Of a DNA stretch of 19,003 nucleotides, positions 1 through 7,695 are shown in pieces. The notes below the pieces were generated by a model, which searched no databases, was not told the origin of the DNA, and worked only from the letters and a program-made list of their open reading frames with translations. The DNA comes from JAYEIA01 sp964472505 (lineage in GTDB: Bacteria; Bacteroidota; Bacteroidia; Bacteroidales; JAADGE01), in the NCBI GenBank assembly GCA_964472505.1, contig CAYYQW010000073.1, positions 1 to 19,003 on the forward strand, written 5' to 3'. The translations under genes were made by a program, and so were the position numbers. Every line of letters begins with the position of its first letter. Position 1 is the stretch's first letter.

Positions 1-250
1 ACCGGCAGCACGTTAGAGAAAGACATTCGGATATAAGGTATTCATGCATTAGTGGCTATACATCGCTTTGCTTTGTTTTACCAACGAATACACTAATCCG
101 GCATAAAACGTTTGATGCTGTTATAATTTATTGTGTAAAAAAATATTAGTCTGAATAGATTCAAGCAAAACACTTATAAAGCATATTGTCCTTAAATCAT
201 ATTTTTTATAATTTAGACGCTTAATAATATTAAAGAAAACCCATCCGGAT
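1..250. other. Leading intergenic region, no recognisable gene
   Basis: No complete gene is visible here. One forward frame is open from the window edge to a TAA at 34-36 and could be the last eleven codons of an upstream gene, but this is too short to identify. A second forward frame stays open to about position 149, but its translation has no protein-like character. ATTAGTG at 48-54 and CACTAAT at 91-97 form a 7-bp inverted repeat with a 36-bp spacer, possibly a loose terminator or an old repeat remnant. The last 65 bp carry the likely promoter of the urocanate hydratase gene. Confidence 0.5.
186..216 (+). promoter_or_regulatory. Candidate Bacteroidota-type promoter of hutU
   Basis: TTG at 186-188 and TAATTTAG at 209-216 are separated by exactly 20 bp and resemble the Bacteroidota -33 (TTG) and -7 (TAnnTTTG) elements, with one mismatch in the -7 element. 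The gene starts 34 bp downstream, giving a short leader. Seen by eye only. Confidence 0.45.
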
Positions 251-2254
251 ATGAATTTCAAAGAACAAATTATACAAGGAATCCCCGAAGAACTGCCCAC
301 AAAGAAAGAGCGACGAAAAGCAGTAAGCCATGCGCCCAAACGCAAGGATATTCTAAACAAAGAAGAAAAAAAACTGGCTCTCAAAAATGCACTTCGCTAC
401 TTCAAACCTGAACACCACAAAGAGCTTGCGCAAGAATTTGCCGAAGAACTCGAAACATACGGCAGAATATACATGTACCGATTCCGGCCCGATTATAAAA
501 TGTATGCACGAAACATTAATGAATACCCGGCCAAAAGCAAACAAGCGGCTTCCGTAATGCTCATGATTCAAAACAACTTGGACGATGCCGTGGCTCAACA
601 TCCCGATGAGCTGATTACCTACGGCGGCAATGGAGCTGTATTTCAAAATTGGGCACAATACCGGCTCAGTATGAAATATCTTTCGGAAATGACGGACGAA
701 CAAACTCTGGTAATGTACTCCGGGCATCCCATGGGGCTGTATCCTTCGCACAAAGATGCGCCGCGAGTAGTGGTAACCAACGGGATGGTTATTCCCAACT
801 ACTCCAAACCCGACCACTGGGAGAAATTCAATGCGCTGGGCGTTTCGCAATACGGACAAATGACGGCCGGCTCGTACATGTATATAGGTCCGCAGGGAAT
901 TGTGCACGGAACTACTATTACCGTTCTGAATGCCGGACGGAAAAAACTTCCGAAAGGAAAATCCGATTTAAGCGGTATGTTATTTGTTACTTCCGGCTTG
1001 GGCGGAATGTCCGGCGCACAGCCAAAAGCCACCGTAATAGCCGGAGCTGTATGCATCATTGCCGAAATAAATCCGGCAGCTACAAAAAAACGACACGAAC
1101 AAGGCTGGGTAGATGAAGTTTATTCAGATTTGAACACGCTCATTCCCCGAATACAAAAAGCCAAAACCAATAAAGAAGCCGTTTCTCTGGCTTACGACGG
1201 AAACATTGTTGATTTGTGGGAAAAGCTGGCCGAAGAAAATATCACCGTTGAGTTAGGCTCCGACCAAACTTCGCTACACAATCCGTGGGCCGGCGGCTAC
1301 TATCCCGCAGGACTTAGCTTCGATGAATCCAACCAAATGATGGCCGAAGAACCCGAAAAATTCAAAGAAGCCGTTCAGAAATCACTCATTCGACAAGTAA
1401 ATGCCATAAAAAAACTCACCGACCAAGGCATGTATTTTTGGGATTACGGCAATGCTTTTCTTTTAGAAGCGAGCCGTGCCGGAGCCAAAGTAACAAAAGC
1501 CGACGGTACCTTTATTTATCCGTCTTACGTGCAAGATATTATGGGCCCCATGTTTTTCGACTATGGCTTTGGCCCGTTTCGTTGGGTATGCACTTCGGGC
1601 AAGGCGGAAGATTTGGAAAAAACCGATAAAATTGCCGCCAAGATATTGCGCGAAATTGCTGCCGAAGCACCCGAGGAAATCCGCGGACAAATGGAAGATA
1701 ACATCCGGTGGATTGAAGAAGCCGGGAAAAACAAATTGGTGGTAGGTTCACAAGCCCGCATTTTATATGCCGATTGCGAAGGACGAACCAAGATAGCCGA
1801 AGCATTTAACCAAGCCGTAGAAAAGGGCGAAATTTCGGCACCGATTGTTTTGGGACGTGACCACCACGATGTTTCCGGAACAGACTCACCTTTCCGTGAA
1901 ACTTCCAATATCTATGACGGCTCACAATATACGGCAGATATGGCCGTGCAAAACGTCATCGGCGATTCATTCCGCGGCGCCACTTGGGTTTCCATACACA
2001 ACGGCGGCGGTGTTGGCTGGGGCGAAGTAATTAACGGCGGGTTCGGTATGACTTTAGACGGAAGCCAAGATGCCGACCGACGATTGAAAATGATGCTGCA
2101 CTGGGACGTAAACAACGGAATCAGTCGCCGCAGCTGGGCAGGAAACAATGAAGCCGGCTTTGCCATAAAACGAGCCATGCAGGAAAATCCGCTGTTAAAG
2201 GTTACACTGCCCAATAAAACTGATGAAATAATTATTAAATCTTTGTTTTCGTAA
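251..2254 (+). CDS. hutU: Urocanate hydratase (urocanase), long eukaryote-like form
   Basis: Urocanase adds water to urocanate to give 4-imidazolone-5-propanoate, the second step of histidine degradation, using tightly bound NAD+ in the cytoplasm. The 667-residue protein carries family signatures: GGNGAVFQNWAQ near residue 125, YSGHPMGLYPS near 156, the glycine-rich GLGGMSGAQPKA at 249-260, GFGPFRWVCTSG with Cys447, RDHHDVSGTDSPFRETSN, and GGGVGWGEVINGGFG near the C-terminus. Many bacterial enzymes are about 555 residues long. The greater length and the DHHDVSGTDSPFRETSNIYDG wording instead match the form I recall from animal UROC1 (about 676 residues). Whether Cys447 plays the part of the catalytic-region cysteine of the Pseudomonas enzyme is unclear. 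No hutH, hutI or hutG lies beside it in this window, so it may be a single-gene unit, with a promoter at 186-216 and a terminator at 2291-2337. The family call is secure. Confidence 0.97.
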   Translation: MNFKEQIIQGIPEELPTKKERRKAVSHAPKRKDILNKEEKKLALKNALRYFKPEHHKELAQEFAEELETYGRIYMYRFRPDYKMYARNINEYPAKSKQAASVMLMIQNNLDDAVAQHPDELITYGGNGAVFQNWAQYRLSMKYLSEMTDEQTLVMYSGHPMGLYPSHKDAPRVVVTNGMVIPNYSKPDHWEKFNALGVSQYGQMTAGSYMYIGPQGIVHGTTITVLNAGRKKLPKGKSDLSGMLFVTSGLGGMSGAQPKATVIAGAVCIIAEINPAATKKRHEQGWVDEVYSDLNTLIPRIQKAKTNKEAVSLAYDGNIVDLWEKLAEENITVELGSDQTSLHNPWAGGYYPAGLSFDESNQMMAEEPEKFKEAVQKSLIRQVNAIKKLTDQGMYFWDYGNAFLLEASRAGAKVTKADGTFIYPSYVQDIMGPMFFDYGFGPFRWVCTSGKAEDLEKTDKIAAKILREIAAEAPEEIRGQMEDNIRWIEEAGKNKLVVGSQARILYADCEGRTKIAEAFNQAVEKGEISAPIVLGRDHHDVSGTDSPFRETSNIYDGSQYTADMAVQNVIGDSFRGATWVSIHNGGGVGWGEVINGGFGMTLDGSQDADRRLKMMLHWDVNNGISRRSWAGNNEAGFAIKRAMQENPLLKVTLPNKTDEIIIKSLFS

Positions 2255-2276
2255 TCAGTCGTAATCGTCGTAATCG
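2249..2276 (+). repeat. Three tandem copies of TCGTAATC(R)G at the hutU stop
   Basis: TCGTAATCAG (2249-2258), TCGTAATCG (2259-2267) and TCGTAATCG (2268-2276) follow one another. The first copy contains the hutU stop codon (2252-2254), so the array starts inside the coding sequence and runs into the 3' untranslated region just before the terminator hairpin. Confidence 0.7.
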
Positions 2277-2290
2277 TGGCACGATAAAAA

Positions 2291-2337
2291 AATTTCCAAG
2301 CCGACAATAATGAAAACGGTCGGCTTTTCTTGAAATT
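2291..2337 (+). terminator. Rho-independent terminator after hutU
   Basis: AAGCCGAC (2298-2305) pairs perfectly with GTCGGCTT (2319-2326), followed by TTCTT. Flanking AATTTC (2291-2296) and GAAATT (2332-2337) can extend the stem with a small internal loop. It lies 36 bp after the hutU stop and separates that gene from the peptidase downstream. Confidence 0.75.
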
Positions 2338-2373
2338 TATAGGTTTTTGTTAACAATTGTCAAAATTTGAACG

Positions 2374-2381
2374 TATTTTTG
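2374..2381 (+). promoter_or_regulatory. Candidate -7 element upstream of the S9 peptidase
   Basis: TATTTTTG fits TAnnTTTG exactly. No TTG lies at the usual 19-21 bp spacing; the nearest are 14 bp and 24 bp upstream. If used, it leaves a leader of about 135 nt, which is long. The region 2382-2521 shows no other clear element. Confidence 0.3.
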
Positions 2382-2521
2382 CGCTTCTTAATTTAGTTGT
2401 TGATTATACAGTTTGATATATTAATACGCAACAAAAAGCTATTGACAGAAAAGTGATTATTCCTTAGCTGAAAATACAGACTGCTTATATATCTTTAAGC
2501 AAACTTTAAAAACAATCACTT

Positions 2522-5341
2522 ATGCCAATTCCAAAAAAATCATTAATTACGAAGCTCCACAAGCTTATTGCATTATCTGTTTTACTATTGTGGGTGCAAA
2601 TATCTTTTGCACAAGAAACAAAAAAAGTACTTGATCTTTCCGTTTACGACTCTTGGGAAAAGATTGACAACCAAGCCATAACGGATAAGGGTAACTACAT
2701 TTCATACGAAGTAAACCCGCAAGAAGGTGATGGTAAACTTTATTTTTTTGAAACCCAAACTTCCGAAGCACAGACGTTTAACAGAGGTCAAAAAGCCAAA
2801 TTTTCGCCCAATTCGGATTTTGCGATTTTTAAAATCGTGCCTTTTGCCGACTCCGTGAGACAGGCAAAATTAGATAAAAAGAAAAAAGACGAAATGCCAA
2901 AAGACAGCATGGGCATTTTTATTTTTTCAAACAAAAAACTGATTACAAAAGCCGGGCTAAAATCATTCAAACTTCCCGAAGAAAAAAGCTCTTGGCTTGC
3001 CTACATGGTAGAGCCGGAAGCGGATGACAGTACATCAAATGAAAAGAAAAAATCAAAAGATAAAGATTTCCCCGAAACAGCTACTTTGGTGATTTTTAAT
3101 CCGATAAGCCAAACGGAACATCAATTTGACAGCATTGCGGAATATGACATTTCAAGAGACGGTCAAACCGTAAATTTCATAAAGTTCAGAAATGACAGCT
3201 TGAGAGAATCAAGCGTATTTGTGTTTGACACAAAAAAGGAAGAACTGACCGAGATTTTTAAAAAAACAGGAATCGCAAAAAAAATTACGGCAGCAAATTA
3301 CGCCAAACATACCGCTTTCATTTTTACCGAAGATACGGTTAAAAATAAATGCTACGCCCTATACCTGTCGGACGGTACAGACTACGCCAAACGTATGGCA
3401 GACACCACAAGCACGGAACTTGAAGTTGATTTTGCGCCAAGCGTAAATTCAGGGCTTCGCTTTTCGCGAAATGATGAAAAGTTGTATTTCGGAATTGCCC
3501 CGAAACCGGAACCCGAAGCTAAAGATACACTCTTAGACAGCGAGAAAGTTAATGTGGACATTTGGCATTGGCAAGATGAAAAATTACAACCCGAACAATT
3601 GGCCGAGAAAAAAGAGGAACTGAACCGAACTTATAAAACTGTTCTTTTTATTAAAAACAATAAAATTATACAATTAGAGGACGAACAACTCCAACATGTT
3701 TCAGAAATACTAAAAGGAAACGGCAACAGAGGTATTGCAACGGATTCGAAACCATACAGAAAATCGTGGTCTTGGGAGATTCCGGGGAAAAGAGACATTT
3801 ATATTGTTGATTTTGAAACCGGAAAACGCAAGAAAATTTTAAGCGGACTAAAACTTTCGCCGGACCTTTCGCCCGAAGGAAAATATTCCGTTTATTACAA
3901 TTTCAAAGACAGTTTATGGTATGCTTATGACAATGAAGCCGACATAAACCGCGCAATTACAAAAGAAGCAGAGACAGACTTCTTTGACGAAAGCCATGAC
4001 TACCCCAGCCCACCGTATCCGCACGGAATAGCCGGCTGGACCAAAGACGATGCTTACGTTTTAATTTATGACCGCTACGATATCTGGAAAATAGACCCCA
4101 AAGGAAAAGAAAAACCCGTAAATCTCACCAATGAATTTGGCAGAAAAAATAAAGTACGCCTGCGATTTCTGCAATTAGACCGAGAAGCGGATTTCATTGA
4201 TTCCAAATCGAATCTTTTTCTTTATGCTTTTGATGAAGAAAGCAAAAAATCGGGTTATTTCTCAAGCTCTGCAAAAAAAGCCGAAACTCCGGAGCCTTTA
4301 ATTTTTGAAAATATGCGTTTCAGTTATCGCCCCATAAAGGCTAAAGGAGCCGACTATCTTCTTTGGACAAAGCAAGACATTGAAGAATATCCGAACCTTT
4401 GGTTGAGCAATACGAAATTAGACAATCCGCGAAAAATTACAACCGTAAACAAGCAAAAACAAGCGCAATACAATTGGGCAAGTGTGGAGGAAGTAAAATG
4501 GATCAATACCGACGGAGAAGAACGAAGCGGACTGCTTTATAAACCCGAGAATTTTGACCCGACAAAAAAATACCCGATGATGGTGTATTTCTACCGAAAA
4601 CATTCCGAAAACCTTTACAGGCACTATGCGCCAAGCCCAAGCCGCTCCATAATAAACCCCGTTTTTTATGCAAGTCGCGGCTATTTGGTGTTCATGCCCG
4701 ATATTACATTCAAAACCGGCTATCCCGGCGAGAGCAGCTACAACCATGTAATAAGCGGCACTCTTGCCATGATAAACAAAGGCTTTGTTGATAAAAACAA
4801 TATTGGCCTTCAGGGGCAAAGTTGGGGAGGTTATCAGATTGCCTATATTGTAACCAAAACCGACCTTTTTAAATGTGCGTCACCCGGTGCTCCGGTAAGT
4901 AATATGACAAGTGCCTACGGAGGCATACGCTGGACAAGCGGTATGAGCCGCATGTTCCAATACGAACAAACACAAAGCAGAATAGGCGGCACTTTATGGG
5001 AGAAACCCTTGCATTATATTGAAAATTCACCGGTTTTTTATGTTCCCAAAATAAACACCCCGCTTTTGATAAGGCATGATGATGCCGACGGAGCTGTACC
5101 TTGGTACCAGGGAATAGAATTATTTGTAGCCATGCGCAGATTAAACAAACCGGCTTGGCTTATCAATTATAACGATGCCCCGCACAACCTAACCGAAAAA
5201 CGCGCCAATCAAAAAGACTGGAGCAAACGTATGTTGCAATTTTTTGACCATTACCTAAAAGACGATCCGGCACCTGAATGGCTAAAATCCGGAATACCTG
5301 CTGTTGAAAAAGGAGAAACAATGGGTTTTGAAACGGATTAA
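2522..5341 (+). CDS. Secreted S9-family (prolyl oligopeptidase-type) serine peptidase
   Basis: A 939-residue exported peptidase. Residues 1-31 form a signal peptide with a basic start, a hydrophobic core around residues 17-28 and a likely cut after SFA. The long middle region (about 40-640), rich in repeated beta-type segments, fits the beta-propeller that gates substrate entry in S9 enzymes. The C-terminal alpha/beta-hydrolase domain (about 660-930) has the catalytic serine in GQSWGG (Ser767), the probable aspartate in DADGAVPW (Asp856) and the histidine in NDAPHNL (His888), in the order and spacing of family S9. It probably cuts peptides in the periplasm. The fine subfamily and the cleavage preference (proline, dipeptidyl or other) cannot be read from the sequence. 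The chemoreceptor gene begins 18 bp after the stop with no terminator between, so the two are probably co-transcribed. The middle region has lysine- and glutamate-rich stretches (around residues 112-190) that look like surface loops. Confidence 0.93.
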   Translation: MPIPKKSLITKLHKLIALSVLLLWVQISFAQETKKVLDLSVYDSWEKIDNQAITDKGNYISYEVNPQEGDGKLYFFETQTSEAQTFNRGQKAKFSPNSDFAIFKIVPFADSVRQAKLDKKKKDEMPKDSMGIFIFSNKKLITKAGLKSFKLPEEKSSWLAYMVEPEADDSTSNEKKKSKDKDFPETATLVIFNPISQTEHQFDSIAEYDISRDGQTVNFIKFRNDSLRESSVFVFDTKKEELTEIFKKTGIAKKITAANYAKHTAFIFTEDTVKNKCYALYLSDGTDYAKRMADTTSTELEVDFAPSVNSGLRFSRNDEKLYFGIAPKPEPEAKDTLLDSEKVNVDIWHWQDEKLQPEQLAEKKEELNRTYKTVLFIKNNKIIQLEDEQLQHVSEILKGNGNRGIATDSKPYRKSWSWEIPGKRDIYIVDFETGKRKKILSGLKLSPDLSPEGKYSVYYNFKDSLWYAYDNEADINRAITKEAETDFFDESHDYPSPPYPHGIAGWTKDDAYVLIYDRYDIWKIDPKGKEKPVNLTNEFGRKNKVRLRFLQLDREADFIDSKSNLFLYAFDEESKKSGYFSSSAKKAETPEPLIFENMRFSYRPIKAKGADYLLWTKQDIEEYPNLWLSNTKLDNPRKITTVNKQKQAQYNWASVEEVKWINTDGEERSGLLYKPENFDPTKKYPMMVYFYRKHSENLYRHYAPSPSRSIINPVFYASRGYLVFMPDITFKTGYPGESSYNHVISGTLAMINKGFVDKNNIGLQGQSWGGYQIAYIVTKTDLFKCASPGAPVSNMTSAYGGIRWTSGMSRMFQYEQTQSRIGGTLWEKPLHYIENSPVFYVPKINTPLLIRHDDADGAVPWYQGIELFVAMRRLNKPAWLINYNDAPHNLTEKRANQKDWSKRMLQFFDHYLKDDPAPEWLKSGIPAVEKGETMGFETD

Positions 5342-5359
5342 TCATTTGACAATTAAAAC

Positions 5360-7198
5360 ATGCCTGAATTTAAAAGTCTTAAAGCACGAACAATTACTGT
5401 ATTTGGAGCATTTGTAAACTTAATCATACTGCTTTTTGGAGCAATAAATTATTACAGTGCCAAATACACATTGACCCGTGACATGCGCGAAAACCAACTG
5501 CTATCACAATTGGAAGCCACCCAGACGAATATCCAGGAGCTGATAGGCAAAGCCATAGAAACTTCACAGATTCTTGCTTCCGATCCGGTTATTTCCGAAT
5601 GGTTTCTTTCTGAAGAAACCAAAAAGGAACTCAAACCGCTTGCGCTTGAAAAGCTTAAAAATGTTCAGGAAAACACCAATTATTTTACAGTTTTTGCAAG
5701 CAACCACCTCACCAAACATTCGTGGGATGAATCCGGTGAGTTGGTTGCTGTTTATTCGGAAGACGAACCCAAAGATCAGTGGTATTTCAATATCATGAAC
5801 TCCGGCAAGAAAATCATTCTGGATATGAATTACAATCCGGAATTAGAGCAAACCTTCTTTTTTATTGATGTGCTTATGGGCGATCCCAAAAAGCCTTTCG
5901 GAATGGCCGGTGTAGGTATAAATCCCGAACAGGTCATTGATGATTTCAAAAATAAAGTCGGTGAAAATAATCGGCTTTGGTTGTTTAATCAAAAGGGTGA
6001 AATTCAAATATCCGACAAACAAGAAGATATAGGAAAGCGTTTGGAAGATATTATTTCGGAAAAGAATTTTAACCGCTTAATAAGTGATTCATCCAATATG
6101 CTTAATTTCACCAACAATTGGCAGAATGAGTCTTATGAATTTGCAAAAATCGACATTAAAAATACTGAATATCATATTCTATTAGCCGTTCCTTCGTCTG
6201 AATTAATAAAAAGTTTAGCTCCGATACGTCGAAACACCATGATTTTCGGTTTATTGTTTTTAATCATTACGGCATTGTTTATCAGTGCAGTTACCACCAA
6301 AATAACAGGTCCGCTTAAAAACCTGACCGGTACAGCAATTAAATTTTCAAAAGGCGATATGGAATCCTCCGGCTCACTAAAATCGTTTACCGCCCGCGCT
6401 GACGAAATCGGGCAATTAGCCGGCGGACTCAGTAAAATTAAATCGCAAATTTCACTGGTTATTTCTCAAATACAAGAAGCTGCCGAAGTAATTTCAAGCG
6501 GCAGTAAGCAAATGAAACAATCTTCGGAGAATCTGTCGCAAAGAACGGTGTCTCACAATATGTCGGCACATGAAATCACACAATCAGTAAAAGACATGAA
6601 CGACAGCCTGAGAAAAACAGCCGACAGCATTTCGCATACCAAAGAAATTATGCAGGAAGTTGCAACAGATACAAAAACCGGAAGTAAAGTGGTTCAGGAT
6701 GCCGTTGAAACCATAAACAAAATAAGCAAACGTACGGAAGTAATTGAAGACATTGCTTTTACCACCAATATATTGGCATTAAATGCATCCGTTGAAGCAT
6801 CACGTGCCGGAGAAGCCGGAAAAGGTTTTGGAGTCGTGGCCGAAGAAGTACGCCAACTGGCCGATCGCAGCCGAACAGCGGCCAATGATATTACCAATAT
6901 GGCAGAATCGGGTGAAGAGGTTAGCCGAAAAGCCGGCAAAATATTCTCGGAGCTTACTCCGCGTATTGATGAAGTATTTGAACTTATGCAGGAAATATCG
7001 GAAGCCGCTAATTTACTTGAATCCGGAGGCCAACAAATAAACTTGGCCATGCAGGAGCTAAATAAAGGAGCTGAATATAACTCAACGGCCGTAAGTGAGC
7101 TTAACACCTTGGTTAAAACCTTTATTTCTCAAACAGAAGCACTGCAAAAAACCGCTAAATATTTCAAAATCGACAAAGCAAATTTAAGCATCAGCTAA
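5360..7198 (+). CDS. Methyl-accepting chemotaxis protein with periplasmic Cache-like sensor
   Basis: A 612-residue transmembrane chemoreceptor. There is a membrane helix at about 11-33, a periplasmic region at 35-290 whose length and composition suggest a double-Cache ligand-binding domain, a second membrane helix at about 292-313, a HAMP linker at about 311-364, and a long coiled-coil signalling domain. The hairpin tip that contacts CheA/CheW is clear at about 460-505 (IAFTTNILALNASVEASRAG, then VVAEEVRQLADRS). No C-terminal NWETF-like CheR/CheB tether is present; the protein ends in DKANLSIS. No cheA, cheW or other chemotaxis gene is in the window, so it must work with proteins encoded elsewhere. 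It lies 18 bp after a secreted peptidase gene, which suggests, without proof, that it senses a peptide or amino acid. Domain identity is secure; the ligand is unknown. Confidence 0.94.
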   Translation: MPEFKSLKARTITVFGAFVNLIILLFGAINYYSAKYTLTRDMRENQLLSQLEATQTNIQELIGKAIETSQILASDPVISEWFLSEETKKELKPLALEKLKNVQENTNYFTVFASNHLTKHSWDESGELVAVYSEDEPKDQWYFNIMNSGKKIILDMNYNPELEQTFFFIDVLMGDPKKPFGMAGVGINPEQVIDDFKNKVGENNRLWLFNQKGEIQISDKQEDIGKRLEDIISEKNFNRLISDSSNMLNFTNNWQNESYEFAKIDIKNTEYHILLAVPSSELIKSLAPIRRNTMIFGLLFLIITALFISAVTTKITGPLKNLTGTAIKFSKGDMESSGSLKSFTARADEIGQLAGGLSKIKSQISLVISQIQEAAEVISSGSKQMKQSSENLSQRTVSHNMSAHEITQSVKDMNDSLRKTADSISHTKEIMQEVATDTKTGSKVVQDAVETINKISKRTEVIEDIAFTTNILALNASVEASRAGEAGKGFGVVAEEVRQLADRSRTAANDITNMAESGEEVSRKAGKIFSELTPRIDEVFELMQEISEAANLLESGGQQINLAMQELNKGAEYNSTAVSELNTLVKTFISQTEALQKTAKYFKIDKANLSIS

Positions 7199-7222
7199 TA
7201 TCAGAATCCCAACTAATGGGGA

Positions 7223-7253
7223 TTGTACAAAGCCGGAAAAAGGCATTTCTTTG
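7223..7253 (+). promoter_or_regulatory. Candidate promoter of the His-rich protein and receptor pair
   Basis: TTG at 7223-7225 and TTTCTTTG at 7246-7253 are separated by 20 bp and resemble -33 and -7 elements, with one mismatch (TT for TA) in the -7. The first start codon is 18 bp downstream. A 6-bp inverted repeat (AATCCC 7205-7210, GGGATT 7219-7224) overlaps the -33 and could be an operator. Confidence 0.35.
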
Positions 7254-7271
7254 CATCAGAAATAATAAAAA

Positions 7272-7634
7272 ATGTTGTCATTCATTCGTAATAATAATAT
7301 AGTCATTAGTTTAGTATTGTCGGGATTCATTTTATTCACGACAAAAACTACGGCTTCATACGGTCACTTTCATACACTGGCAAACGGATGTACGGTTTAT
7401 CATATTCACCCTTTTCCGAAATCAGATTCAGCACCCAAACACAGCCATACAAAAGCTGATTTTGAGTTTTTATCAATAACATCCGTTTCGCAATTTACGG
7501 AAACTGATGCAAGCGTTGAAATTATTTTTTTCCCAAAATTGCTTCAACTTGACCGGGTAACGGATGCATCACAATTAAAATCCTCAGAACTTTGCTTTCA
7601 TAAAAACGGACGATCTCCGCCTGTTTTGGTATAA
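7272..7634 (+). CDS. Small exported histidine-rich protein, three HxH motifs, possible metal binding
   Basis: A 120-residue protein that I cannot assign to a named family with certainty. Residues 1-28 look like a signal peptide or membrane anchor (basic start, hydrophobic run about 10-22, then TTASYG). The exported part begins with three evenly arranged HxH motifs: HFH (32-34), HIH (44-46) and HSH (57-59), with Cys40 between the first two. The remainder is less distinctive, with ISITSVSQF-like beta segments and a C-terminus RSPPVLV. Short His-rich exported proteins of this look occur next to TonB-dependent receptors in Bacteroidota, and the receptor gene here starts 61 bp downstream, so a role in periplasmic zinc, copper or other metal handling is inferred. 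The start at 7272 is preferred because it gives the complete signal sequence. Real gene: likely; function: inferred. Confidence 0.75.
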   Translation: MLSFIRNNNIVISLVLSGFILFTTKTTASYGHFHTLANGCTVYHIHPFPKSDSAPKHSHTKADFEFLSITSVSQFTETDASVEIIFFPKLLQLDRVTDASQLKSSELCFHKNGRSPPVLV

Positions 7635-7695
7635 AGAATCAATAATCTTTCTTATCATATCAAAACGCATATCACTTTTTTATACCAAAAACACC

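Noticed and set aside
1..149. Open forward frame from the window edge as the end of a real gene
   Set aside because: The 48-residue translation has no recognisable pattern and an unusual composition. A shorter frame ending at 34-36 is equally possible, so neither is annotated as a gene.
353..907. Minus-strand open frame of 184 codons inside hutU
   Set aside because: It lies wholly within a strongly conserved urocanase frame, and its translation shows no family pattern; it is a frame shadow. The same applies to the other long antisense frames over the peptidase, dehydrogenase and FadN genes.
7205..7224. AATCCC / GGGATT hairpin after the chemoreceptor gene as a terminator
   Set aside because: The stem is only 6 bp and is followed by GTACAAAG rather than a T run. 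It is better considered a possible operator overlapping the -33 element of the next gene.
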